Assembly (NCBI RefSeq): GCF_011326735.1
Contig: NZ_JAANCN010000005.1
Coordinates: 1 to 64,000 of the forward strand
Reading direction: 5' to 3'
Length of the DNA: 64,000 nt
Source of the DNA: Phycicoccus endophyticus
Lineage (GTDB): Bacteria; Actinomycetota; Actinomycetes; Actinomycetales; Dermatophilaceae
Shown here: positions 8,524 to 14,720 of the stretch, piece after piece
How the letters are laid out: every line of letters starts with the position of its first letter
Position numbering within the stretch: the stretch's first letter is position 1
Notes under the pieces: model-generated
What the model was told of the DNA's origin: nothing
The model's database searches: none
The model's input: only the letters and a program-made list of their open reading frames with translations
Translations under genes and position numbers: made by a program

Positions 8524-8539
8524 ATACCCCCGGGGGTAC
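8524..8539. promoter_or_regulatory. CstR-type operator upstream of peroxiredoxin operon
   Basis: ATACCCCCGGGGGTAC has one mismatch from the ATACCC-N4-GGGTAT consensus. It lies between the 3-prime end of the ion-channel-like gene and the start of the peroxiredoxin gene. Confidence 0.7.
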
Positions 8540-8543
8540 TCCG

Positions 8544-9866
8544 TCAAGGGTGGCACCGACAGTGCTCCGGGACCGGGCGTCGCACGTCGCCGTCGGCGTC
8601 GAGGACACCCACCCGGTGCCCCTCGGTCCACGCTGCCGCAGGGGTCCGGCCCCGCACCGAGGCGCAGACCCAGGCTGCCGTCATCACCCCGACATCGCTG
8701 ACCCGCCCGATCCGGAACAGCGAGGTCGTCTCGGTCACGGCCACTCCCTCGCCGGCCCGCAGCACCGTGCGCACCCCCGGCGCGAGCGCGAGCGCGTTGA
8801 TCGCGACGGCGATGTTGTCGAGGTCCTGGGAGCCCATCGCCGCGACCGCCCGGGCCCGTCGCACGCCGACCCGGGTGAGGACCGCACGAGCGCTGGCGTC
8901 GCCGACGACGACCGGCAGCCCGCTCTCGCGCGCCAGGGCGAGGGTGTCCGGTCGGGCGACCCGCTCGACGACGACGACGGGGACCCGCAGCTCGCGCAGC
9001 AGCTGGGCCACCCGCAGCCCGACCTGGCCCAGCCCGGCGACGACGACGTGGCTCCGGACGGGAACACGGCGCGGGCCGACGAGTGCCGCCGTCCGGGCAC
9101 CGACGATCCACTCCACGAGCCCGGCGACGAGGGCGCCGGTCACCGCGATCCCGACGAGCATGAGCACCCCCGAGACGACGAGGTACCAGCCCGGCGCGCC
9201 GTGGTCGACCGCCGCGGCCGGGCCGGTCGTAGCGACGAGCCGGGCCGTCGAGTAGAACGCCTCGAGCACCCCCTCGTGGAGCACGGACGCCGCGAGCGCC
9301 CACTCCATCGCCACCGTCGCGGCCAGGCCGCCGAGCCCCAGCAGGAGGATGCCCTCGCCACCGCCGTAGCGGTGCGGCACCCAGCGCGCGGCCCACCGGC
9401 CGAGCCGGCGCGCCCAGGCCTCCGGCTCGGGCCGAGGCCGCCGCAGCCGGGCACCGTCGGGAGAGTCGACGAGCTCGGCGAGCCCCTCGGGGGTGGGCAG
9501 GAGCGCCAGGGCCTCGGGCCGCACGCACGCCGCGACGACGGCCGGTGCCGCGACGTCCGCGGGCGAGGTCACCGTGCAGTGCGGGACGACCTGCGCGAGG
9601 TGCGTCCCGAGGGTGCGGTCGAAGATCGTCACGACGATCGGCACGCCGGGCTGCAGGTGCTCGGCCAGGAGGGCGAAGCGCAGGGCGAGCAGGTCGCCCC
9701 GGACGACGACGGCGACACCCTCGACGGGCTCGGTGAGGGCTGCGCGCAGGGCGGGCTCGTCGGGGTCGAGCAGGTGGACGACGTCGGTGCCGTCCTCGGT
9801 GAGCAGGGTGCAGACCAGCCGGGTGGCCTCGAGGTCGCCGACGAGGAGGACGCGGGGGCGGCTCAC
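8544..9866 (-). CDS. Ion-channel-like membrane protein with two TrkA-N (RCK-type) NAD-binding domains
   Basis: About 440 residues. The N-terminal TrkA-N-like domain (RPRVLLVGDLEATRLVCTLL) is followed by a two-helix pore module at about 175-255 and a second Rossmann domain, VVVAGLGQVGLRVAQLL. The layout resembles bacterial K+ channels with RCK gating domains or CASTOR/POLLUX-like proteins. The expected pore filter TVGYGD is absent; the equivalent loop reads VATTGPAAAVDHG, so K+ selectivity should not be assumed. GTG 9866 is preferred because GGAGG lies 5 nt before it; GTG 9872 would overlap the SD. It is divergent from the SQR-like gene, and a weak member of the operator family lies in the shared region. 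Confidence 0.72.
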   Translation of the reverse strand: MSRPRVLLVGDLEATRLVCTLLTEDGTDVVHLLDPDEPALRAALTEPVEGVAVVVRGDLLALRFALLAEHLQPGVPIVVTIFDRTLGTHLAQVVPHCTVTSPADVAAPAVVAACVRPEALALLPTPEGLAELVDSPDGARLRRPRPEPEAWARRLGRWAARWVPHRYGGGEGILLLGLGGLAATVAMEWALAASVLHEGVLEAFYSTARLVATTGPAAAVDHGAPGWYLVVSGVLMLVGIAVTGALVAGLVEWIVGARTAALVGPRRVPVRSHVVVAGLGQVGLRVAQLLRELRVPVVVVERVARPDTLALARESGLPVVVGDASARAVLTRVGVRRARAVAAMGSQDLDNIAVAINALALAPGVRTVLRAGEGVAVTETTSLFRIGRVSDVGVMTAAWVCASVRGRTPAAAWTEGHRVGVLDADGDVRRPVPEHCRCHP

Positions 9867-9958
9867 GGGCACCTCCGGGGCCGGCGGCAGGGTCCGGGTG
9901 CGGCGCCGGGTAGACCACCCGACCCGGCGCCGCGGGTCCGGCCGGACTCACCCAGTCT

Positions 9959-9974
9959 ATACCGGGTGGGGTAT
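9959..9974. promoter_or_regulatory. Imperfect CstR-type operator, SQR/ion-channel divergent region
   Basis: ATACCGGGTGGGGTAT keeps the outer ATACC and GGGTAT arms with one mismatch. It lies 45 bp before the second, better copy and could serve either divergent gene. Confidence 0.55.
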
Positions 9975-10003
9975 TTGTCCAGTGATCTGGATCATGGTGA
10001 GAC

Positions 10004-10019
10004 ATACCCGCCTGGGTAT
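10004..10019. promoter_or_regulatory. CstR-type operator upstream of SQR-like gene
   Basis: ATACCCGCCTGGGTAT has perfect 6-bp arms and lies 40 bp before the ATG at 10060. It is placed to overlap the promoter of the SQR operon. Confidence 0.75.
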
Positions 10020-10059
10020 ACAGTCGGTGGCACCACCCGATCGTCGAAGGAGACGTGCC

Positions 10060-11517
10060 ATGGCCGATGTCGTCGTCCTCGGCGCCGGCGTCGCGGGCCA
10101 CACGGCCGCGCTGCACCTGAGCCGGCTGCTCCCCAAGGGCCACACCGTCACGGTCGTGTCCCCCAACTCCCGCTGGAACTGGATCCCGAGCAACATCTGG
10201 GTCGGCGTGGGGCGGATGTCGCGCCAGGAGGTGGTCTTCCCCCTCGAGCCGGTCTACCGCCGCAAGGGCATCCGGTTCGTCCAGGCCAAGGCCGTCGCGG
10301 TGCGCCCCGAGGGCGACGCCGAGAGCGAGCGCGGCGCGGTCGACATCGTACACACCGGCCCGGGGCGCGAGGGCGAGGAGACGCGCATCCGCTACGACTA
10401 CCTCGTCAACGCCACCGGCCCCCAGCTGCGCTTCGGGATGACCGAGGGGCTCGGCCCGGACGGCGGGCACACGGTCTCGGTGTGCACGGCCGACCACGCG
10501 GTCGACGCGGCAGCGCACCTGCAGACGGTCATCGAGCGGATGCGCGCCGGCGAGCGTCAGACCCTCGTCGTCGGCATGGGCCACGGCACGTGCACGTGCG
10601 AGGGTGCGGCCTTCGAGTACGTCTTCAACGTCGACCACGAGCTGCGCGCCGCCGGTGTCCGCGACCTCGCCCGCCTCGTCTACCTGAGCAACGAGGCGAC
10701 GCTCGGCGACTTCGGCGTCGACGGGATGACGTTCACCGAGCGCGGCTTCCAGACCACCTCGCAGCTGTGGACGGCCAGCCTCTTCCGCGAGCGCGGCGTC
10801 GAGGCCGTCCTCGGCGCCCACGTCCACCGGGTCACCCCGGGCGTCGTGCACTACGAGACGCTCGACGGGCAGATGCACGAGCTCGCGTTCGACTTCGGGA
10901 TGCTCCTGCCCCCCTTCGGCGGCGTCCCGCTCGCGGCCTACGACCGGGACGGCGCGGACATCACCGACCGGCTCTTCGCGCCGAGCGGGTTCATGCGGGT
11001 CGACGCGGACTACACCCCCAAGCCCTACGAGCAGTGGCGCGGCGACGACTGGCCGCGCACCTACCTCGCACCCGGCTACGACAACGTCTTCGCCGTCGGG
11101 ATCGCCTTCGCCCCGCCGCACCAGATCTCTCGGCCGCGGACGAGCCCCAACGGCACCGTCATCACGCCGTCACCACCCCGGACGGGGATGCCCTCGGGGG
11201 TCATGGGCAAGACGGCCGCGCTGACCATCGTCGACCGGATCCGGCACGGGCGGGACGCGCCGGCGCACGAGGCCTCGATGGCGCGGATGGGCGCGGCGTG
11301 CGTGGCGTCGGCCGGGACCGGGCTGCGCACCGGGTCGGCGGCGGCGATGACGATGATGCCCGTCGTGCCGGACTACGCCCGCTACCCGACGGGGCGCGAC
11401 CTCGCCGACACCCGCGGTGAGCTGGGGCTGGCCGGCCACTGGGTCAAGCTCATGCTGCACCACCTGTTCCTCCACAAGGCCAAGGGCCGGCTCGGCTGGC
11501 ACCTCATCCCGGAGTGA
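10060..11517 (+). CDS. Sulfide:quinone oxidoreductase-type flavoprotein
   Basis: 485 residues. The FAD dinucleotide fold starts at residue 3 (VVVLGAGVAGHTAALHL), with NATGP near residue 125 closing the first Rossmann unit. The segment SPNSRWNWIPSNIWVGVG and the C-terminal LPPFGGVPL match SQR/NDH-2-like enzymes. Cysteines occur in GTCTCEGAAFEY and ACVASAG. SQRs bind the membrane by their C-terminus and oxidise H2S to polysulfide or thiol persulfide, passing electrons to menaquinone. The C-terminal helix HWVKLMLHHLFLHKAKG is amphipathic, fitting membrane attachment. Two operators and GAAGGAG precede the start. It is first in an operon with a 54-residue protein and a methyltransferase. The exact SQR type is not resolved. 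Confidence 0.85.
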   Translation: MADVVVLGAGVAGHTAALHLSRLLPKGHTVTVVSPNSRWNWIPSNIWVGVGRMSRQEVVFPLEPVYRRKGIRFVQAKAVAVRPEGDAESERGAVDIVHTGPGREGEETRIRYDYLVNATGPQLRFGMTEGLGPDGGHTVSVCTADHAVDAAAHLQTVIERMRAGERQTLVVGMGHGTCTCEGAAFEYVFNVDHELRAAGVRDLARLVYLSNEATLGDFGVDGMTFTERGFQTTSQLWTASLFRERGVEAVLGAHVHRVTPGVVHYETLDGQMHELAFDFGMLLPPFGGVPLAAYDRDGADITDRLFAPSGFMRVDADYTPKPYEQWRGDDWPRTYLAPGYDNVFAVGIAFAPPHQISRPRTSPNGTVITPSPPRTGMPSGVMGKTAALTIVDRIRHGRDAPAHEASMARMGAACVASAGTGLRTGSAAAMTMMPVVPDYARYPTGRDLADTRGELGLAGHWVKLMLHHLFLHKAKGRLGWHLIPE

Positions 11518-11522
11518 GAGCT

Positions 11523-11687
11523 ATGGACGAGACCACCGACCCCCGCGAGCCCGTTGCCGACCTGTCGTCGGCGCCGCTGCCCACCGCCTCGACGCTGCGG
11601 CGCCGGCGCAACCTGCCGCTGCAGGCGCTGCGGTTCGCGTCGTTCAACGCGCGCATCGTGCGGATGGTCCTCAAGGGACACCACTGA
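11523..11687 (+). CDS. 54-residue basic protein of the SQR operon, unknown function
   Basis: Starts MDETTDPREPVADLSS, continues through four consecutive Arg (TLRRRRNLPLQ), and ends RMVLKGHH. The N-terminus is acidic. The C-terminal half is basic and amphipathic, so it could lie on a membrane surface or bind another protein. ATG 11523 is 5 bp after the SQR stop, and GGAG inside the SQR stop region is a well-placed SD, which strongly supports translation. There are no Cys residues. No family is recognised. It may be an accessory subunit of the SQR-like enzyme; this is inferred from position only. Confidence 0.6.
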   Translation: MDETTDPREPVADLSSAPLPTASTLRRRRNLPLQALRFASFNARIVRMVLKGHH

Positions 11688-11726
11688 GCGGTGGGCGCCG
11701 GTGACCCGGTGGCGCACACTGGGCCC

Positions 11727-12359
11727 GTGGGAACACGCCGATGGTGGGAGGAGCGCGCCCTCCCGCGGCTGACCCACCGCACGTGCCAGGGCACCGACGT
11801 CGACCGCTGGCGGCGCCCCATGTGCGCCGAGGCCCGCGGCGTCGTCCTCGACGTCGGGTTCGGCTCCGGGCCCAACCTCGAGCACTACCCCGCGGCGGTC
11901 ACCCGGGTCCTGGCCGCCGAGCCCTCGCAGCTCGCGTGGGAGCTCGCGGCCGGGCGCATCGCGGCCTTCGGCCGGCCGGTCGAGCGCACCGCACGGGACG
12001 CCGCCGACCTCACGGCCCTGCCGGACGGCTCGGTCGACACCGTGACGGCGGCGTGGGCGCTGTGCACCGTGCCCGACGTGGGTCGTGCCCTCGCGGAGGT
12101 GCGGCGGGTACTGCGGCCGGGGGGCTCGCTGCTCTTCGTGGAGCACTCCCGCGCCCCGGACCGGGGCACCGAACGCGCCCAGCGGTGGGTGCAGCCGCTC
12201 TGGGGTCGGGTGGCCGGCGGGTGCCACCTCGACCGCGACCTGCCGCTCGTCATCGAGCGGACCGGCTTCGAGGTCGAGCTGGACCGGGCGGCGTACATCG
12301 GTCCCGGGCCGGTGCGGGTGTGGGGCTGGTTCGTCCGGGGCGCCGCCCGCCCGACCTGA
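11727..12359 (+). CDS. Class I SAM-dependent methyltransferase
   Basis: 210 residues from GTG 11727. An earlier GTG at 11691, 3 bp after the upstream stop, would add 12 residues. Motif I is VLDVGFGSGPN, with the acidic motif II after VTRVLAAEP, then LPDGSVDTVTAAWALCTV and VLRPGGSLLFVEHSRAPD, the pattern of the methyltransferase 11/UbiE group. A CACACT hexamer 6 nt before GTG 11727 suggests an internal leaderless promoter in addition to read-through from the SQR operon. The substrate is unknown. Thiol or sulfide methylation is conceivable from context, since small-molecule methyltransferases of this group can methylate thiols, but nothing in the sequence proves it. Confidence 0.75.
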   Translation: MGTRRWWEERALPRLTHRTCQGTDVDRWRRPMCAEARGVVLDVGFGSGPNLEHYPAAVTRVLAAEPSQLAWELAAGRIAAFGRPVERTARDAADLTALPDGSVDTVTAAWALCTVPDVGRALAEVRRVLRPGGSLLFVEHSRAPDRGTERAQRWVQPLWGRVAGGCHLDRDLPLVIERTGFEVELDRAAYIGPGPVRVWGWFVRGAARPT

Positions 12360-12662
12360 CCCCACCCATGCCGACCCGACCCCACCGCCGCACCACTGTT
12401 ACTGAATCGACCAATAGGTCACTCGAGGAACACCGGCGCAGGGGTGGACGTACCTGACGTGACCTATTGGTCGATTCGGGAACACCGGCGCAGGGGTGGA
12501 CGTACCTGACGTGACCTATTGGTCGATTCGGGAACACCGGCGCAGGGGTGGACGTACCTGACGTGACCTATTGGTCGATTCGGGAACGCCCGGTCTGGAC
12601 CCGGGGACCCCGGGGGGCCGGGGGTGGGCTCGGTGGGGTGGTTGGGTTGGGGTGAGGTTGCG
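12360..12662. other. Intergenic region of 303 bp between convergent genes
   Basis: No credible gene is present. Most of it is taken up by the 52-bp repeat array described separately. After the array a G-rich segment (about 12600-12660) leads into the 3-prime end of the small zinc-ribbon gene. Confidence 0.8.
12408..12577. repeat. Intergenic array A: four TGACC-N4-GGTCA-type cores at 52-bp spacing
   Basis: Cores start at 12408 (CGACCAATAGGTCA, inverted orientation), 12460, 12512 and 12564 (TGACCTATTGGTCG). Each step is exactly 52 bp. Most of the unit between cores is also conserved (GAACACCGGCGCAGGGGTGG, then ACGTACCTGACG). A period of 52 is not a multiple of three, so the repeat is not coding. 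The core is a near-palindrome with 5-bp arms and could bind a dimeric protein or form a short hairpin. Confidence 0.9.
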
Positions 12663-12827
12663 TCAGCGACCGAAGATGCGGCCGAGGAAGCCACCCGAGC
12701 CCGAGCCACCCTCGTGGCCCTGGCAGCGGTCGGCGGTCGGCACACCGCGCATCACCTGGTCGACGTGCTGGCCACATCCGGCCCACGTCGTCTTGCCACA
12801 CTGACGGCAGGTCACGGCTCGGCACAT
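12663..12827 (-). CDS. 54-residue Cys/His-rich zinc-ribbon-like small protein
   Basis: Begins MCRAVTCRQCGKTTWAGCGQ. The cysteines C-x4-C-x2-C and C-x2-H (AGCGQH), plus a later Cys/His pair (RCQGH), make a probable zinc or iron site. The C-terminal part is Gly/Ser-rich and ends FLGRIFGR. AGGAGAG is 5-7 nt before ATG 12827. A perfect 16-bp palindromic operator (12872-12887) lies 45 bp upstream, so this small gene appears to have its own promoter in the sulfide regulon. Similar small proteins are common in actinobacteria, but I know of no assigned function. Metal or persulfide binding is a hypothesis. Confidence 0.75.
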   Translation of the reverse strand: MCRAVTCRQCGKTTWAGCGQHVDQVMRGVPTADRCQGHEGGSGSGGFLGRIFGR

Positions 12828-12871
12828 GGGGACTCTCCTACGGGGTGTCGGGTCTGACGGTCGGGTACAGC

Positions 12872-12887
12872 ATACCCCATGGGGTAT
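12872..12887. promoter_or_regulatory. Perfect CstR-type operator upstream of small zinc-ribbon gene
   Basis: ATACCCCATGGGGTAT is a fully symmetric 16-bp palindrome. It lies directly after the stop of the methyltransferase at 12888 and before the same-strand small gene. Confidence 0.8.
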
Positions 12888-13511
12888 CTAGACGGCGACT
12901 CGGTGCAGGGCGACGACGGTGTCGAGCGCCGGCCGCTGCGAGCTCTCCACGGCTCGCTCGCGCAGCTCGGCCGAGACCACCTCGACCGGCAGGTCGCCAG
13001 CCGCCGCGACGACGTCGTCGGGGTCGTGGAGGACGGCGGGGTCCTGCGGCCCGCCCGTCCCGGCGTCGAGGTTGCGTGCCGCATGGCAGACGACGAGGAC
13101 GGTACCTCCGGGGACGGCCGCCTCCACGCCGCGCGCCAGGGCCGTGCGCCACGGCGCGTCGGGCAGCTGGAGGTAGGAGAAGACGACGAGGTCGTAGCCC
13201 GGGCCCTCGCCCGGCGGGGGTGCGGGCTCGAGGGCGTCGGCGACGAGCGCCCGGAAGCCACCGGCGCCCTCCCCGAGCCGCGACGCGGCGATCGCCCGGG
13301 CCCGCCGCACCGCGACGTCGGAGAAGTCGGTGCACGTGGCGTCCCAGCCCTGCTCGGCGAGCCAGAGCGCGTTGCGCCCCTCACCGCCGGCGATGTCGAG
13401 CGCGCGCCCGGGCGGCAGCGCTCCGGCCACCTCCTCGACGAAGACGTTCGGCCCCGTCGACCACACGAGGTCGACGCCGGCATAGCGCTCGTCCCAGGCC
13501 GCCGCGTCCAT
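12888..13511 (-). CDS. Class I SAM-dependent methyltransferase (TehB/thiol-methyltransferase-like)
   Basis: 207 residues, starting MDAAAWDERYAGVDLVWSTGPN. This N-terminus (WDERY ... WSTGPN) is typical of small methyltransferases in the TehB/thiopurine-type group. Motif I is ALDIAGGEGRNALWLAEQG, followed by CTDFSDVAV and YDLVVFSYLQLPD. ATG 13511 shares its A with the stop codon of the CstR-like gene (TGATG), so it is the last gene of a rhodanese-regulator-methyltransferase operon. Enzymes of this type act on small anions or thiols, so methylation of sulfide, thiols or a related toxic species is plausible; this is inference from operon and family. Confidence 0.78.
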   Translation of the reverse strand: MDAAAWDERYAGVDLVWSTGPNVFVEEVAGALPPGRALDIAGGEGRNALWLAEQGWDATCTDFSDVAVRRARAIAASRLGEGAGGFRALVADALEPAPPPGEGPGYDLVVFSYLQLPDAPWRTALARGVEAAVPGGTVLVVCHAARNLDAGTGGPQDPAVLHDPDDVVAAAGDLPVEVVSAELRERAVESSQRPALDTVVALHRVAV

Positions 13512-13771
13512 CACGCGAGGGAGAGGAAGAGCTTCTCCATCGACTCCACGTCCATCGACCCGGCGTCGGGGTCGGTGATGCACTGCCGCAGGCCGAGGGC
13601 GATGACGGCGAAGCCGGCGCGGTCGAGCGCCTTGGAGACCGCCGCGAGCTGGGTGACGATGTCCTGGCACTCCCGCCCCTCGTCGATCATCTTCAGGATG
13701 CCGCCGATCTGGCCCTGGGCACGCTTGAGCCGCTTGACGACGGCTTGCATCTCGGTGGGGTCGAGCTCCAT
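13511..13771 (-). CDS. CsoR/CstR-family transcriptional repressor, persulfide-sensor type
   Basis: 86 residues from ATG 13771, with AGGAGG 8 nt upstream. A GTG at 13855, also with an SD (AGGAG) and 13 bp after the rhodanese stop, would give a 114-residue form. This all-helical DUF156 family forms tetramers that bind GC-rich pseudopalindromes. The two sensing cysteines are present (C35 in GRECQDIV and C64 in LRQCI). The copper-ligand His of CsoR, four residues before the second Cys, is Gly60 here. CstR proteins likewise lack that His and sense persulfides by forming di- to tetrasulfide cross-links. The regulator sits between a rhodanese and a methyltransferase, among genes carrying the ATACCC/GGGTAT palindrome, and is the best candidate to bind it. 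Confidence 0.88.
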   Translation of the reverse strand: MELDPTEMQAVVKRLKRAQGQIGGILKMIDEGRECQDIVTQLAAVSKALDRAGFAVIALGLRQCITDPDAGSMDVESMEKLFLSLA

Positions 13772-13868
13772 CGTGGCGCCTCCTCGGATGTTCGCGGACA
13801 GGTGCTCGATGGTACCGGGGGCGGTACCCACGGTGGGACGGCTCGCTGTGCTCACGGCACGGCTCCTC

Positions 13869-14189
13869 TCAGGCGGCCTGCGGCCCGGTGACGACCGGGC
13901 GGCCGGCGGCGCTCCAGGCGGAGGTCCCGCCCTCGACGTTCTGCGCGTCGTAGCCGAGCCCGGTGAGCAGGTCGACGACGGCGCGGCTGCGGTTGCCGCT
14001 CTGGCAGATGACGTGGACGGGACGGTCCTTCGGCAGGGAGCCGAGGACGGTGGTCACGCGCGACAGCGGCGCGAGCACGGCCCCGGGGACGTGCCCCTGG
14101 ACGTACTCCGCCGGCTCCCGGACGTCGAGGACGAAGGCGCCGTCGGCGTGGCGGGCGGCGAGCGTGGCGATGTCGATGCTGCGGGTCAT
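13869..14189 (-). CDS. Single-domain rhodanese sulfurtransferase
   Basis: 106 residues, one rhodanese domain. FVLDVREPAEYVQGHVPGAVLAP is the N-terminal signature, and the active-site loop ICQSGNRS carries C62 as the sulfur carrier. Such proteins take sulfane sulfur from persulfide or thiosulfate to thiols, sulfite or cyanide. ATG 14189 lies just downstream of a long 13-bp-arm palindrome containing the operator consensus. It is first gene of the rhodanese-cstR-methyltransferase operon, so the repressor probably controls its own operon. Confidence 0.9.
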   Translation of the reverse strand: MTRSIDIATLAARHADGAFVLDVREPAEYVQGHVPGAVLAPLSRVTTVLGSLPKDRPVHVICQSGNRSRAVVDLLTGLGYDAQNVEGGTSAWSAAGRPVVTGPQAA

Positions 14190-14194
14190 GATGC

Positions 14195-14222
14195 GGAATC
14201 ATACCCCAGGGGGTATGATTCC
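14195..14222. promoter_or_regulatory. Long palindromic CstR-type operator before rhodanese-cstR operon
   Basis: Two perfect 13-bp arms, GGAATCATACCCC and its complement, are separated by 2 bp; the core ATACCC-N4-GGGTAT is at 14201-14216. It is the most symmetric site in the window and lies 6 bp before the rhodanese start. It could also form a hairpin in the read-through transcript of the thioredoxin gene. Confidence 0.8.
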
Positions 14223-14238
14223 GCCACCACCGACGCCG

Positions 14239-14610
14239 TCAGCTCGAGCTCGAGGACTGCGCGGCGACCTGGGCCCGGACCTCGTCCATGTCCAGGCCCT
14301 TGATGCCGTCGACGACCTGCTCGAGCGCGGCCGGAGGCAGGGCGCCCGCCTGGCGGAAGACGAGGATGCCGTCGCGGAAGCCCATGAGCGTCGGGATCGA
14401 GGTGATCTGCGCGGCGCCGGCCAGGGACTGCTCGGCCTCGGTGTCGACCTTGCCGAAGACGACGTCCTCGTGCTGCTCGCTGGACTTCTCGTAGGTCGGC
14501 GCGAACTGGCGGCACGGGCCGCACCACGAGGCCCACCAGTCGACGAGCACGATGCCGCCGTCGGTGACGGTCTTCTCGAAGGTGTCGGCCGTGAGGTTCA
14601 CGGTGGCCAT
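14239..14610 (-). CDS. Thioredoxin
   Basis: 123 residues. A classic thioredoxin fold with the active site WASWCGPCRQF (C30, C33), cis-Pro region SIPTLMGFRDG and family-typical C-terminal helix. ATG 14610 has AAGGAG 6 nt upstream; the longer frame to 14715 lacks support. A Ser-rich tail (five Ser) closes the protein. It is divergent from the second CstB-like gene with a shared operator at 14667-14682. It probably reduces disulfides or persulfides formed on the rhodaneses, peroxiredoxin or regulator (inference). It may be read together with the rhodanese operon downstream, although that has its own operator. Confidence 0.93.
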   Translation of the reverse strand: MATVNLTADTFEKTVTDGGIVLVDWWASWCGPCRQFAPTYEKSSEQHEDVVFGKVDTEAEQSLAGAAQITSIPTLMGFRDGILVFRQAGALPPAALEQVVDGIKGLDMDEVRAQVAAQSSSSS

Positions 14611-14666
14611 GTCAGCTCCTTGGGAATGTTCGGGGAGTGCTGCGTGCTTCCACGGGTGGCAACATG

Positions 14667-14682
14667 ATACCCCTATGGGTAT
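14667..14682. promoter_or_regulatory. CstR-type operator shared by thioredoxin and cstB-like gene 2
   Basis: ATACCCCTATGGGTAT lies 57 bp before the thioredoxin ATG and 39 bp before the ATG of the divergent metallo-beta-lactamase/rhodanese gene, so one site can control both. Confidence 0.78.
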
Positions 14683-14720
14683 ATTCCACTCACCACCCGA
14701 CCAGGAGGAGAACACCCGCG

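Noticed and set aside
8544-9866. Ordinary potassium channel or Trk uptake protein
   Set aside because: There is no TVGYGD-type filter in the pore loop, so it is called only channel-like.
12408-12577. CRISPR array
   Set aside because: The whole unit between cores is conserved, so there are no unique spacers. There are only four units and no cas genes nearby.
13511-13771. Copper-sensing CsoR
   Set aside because: The His ligand of the Cys-His-Cys copper site is replaced by Gly, and no copper ATPase or copper chaperone is in the window.
14195-14222. Terminator of the thioredoxin gene
   Set aside because: It can form a hairpin, but the core matches the operator family exactly and sits 6 bp before the rhodanese start, so operator is the better call.
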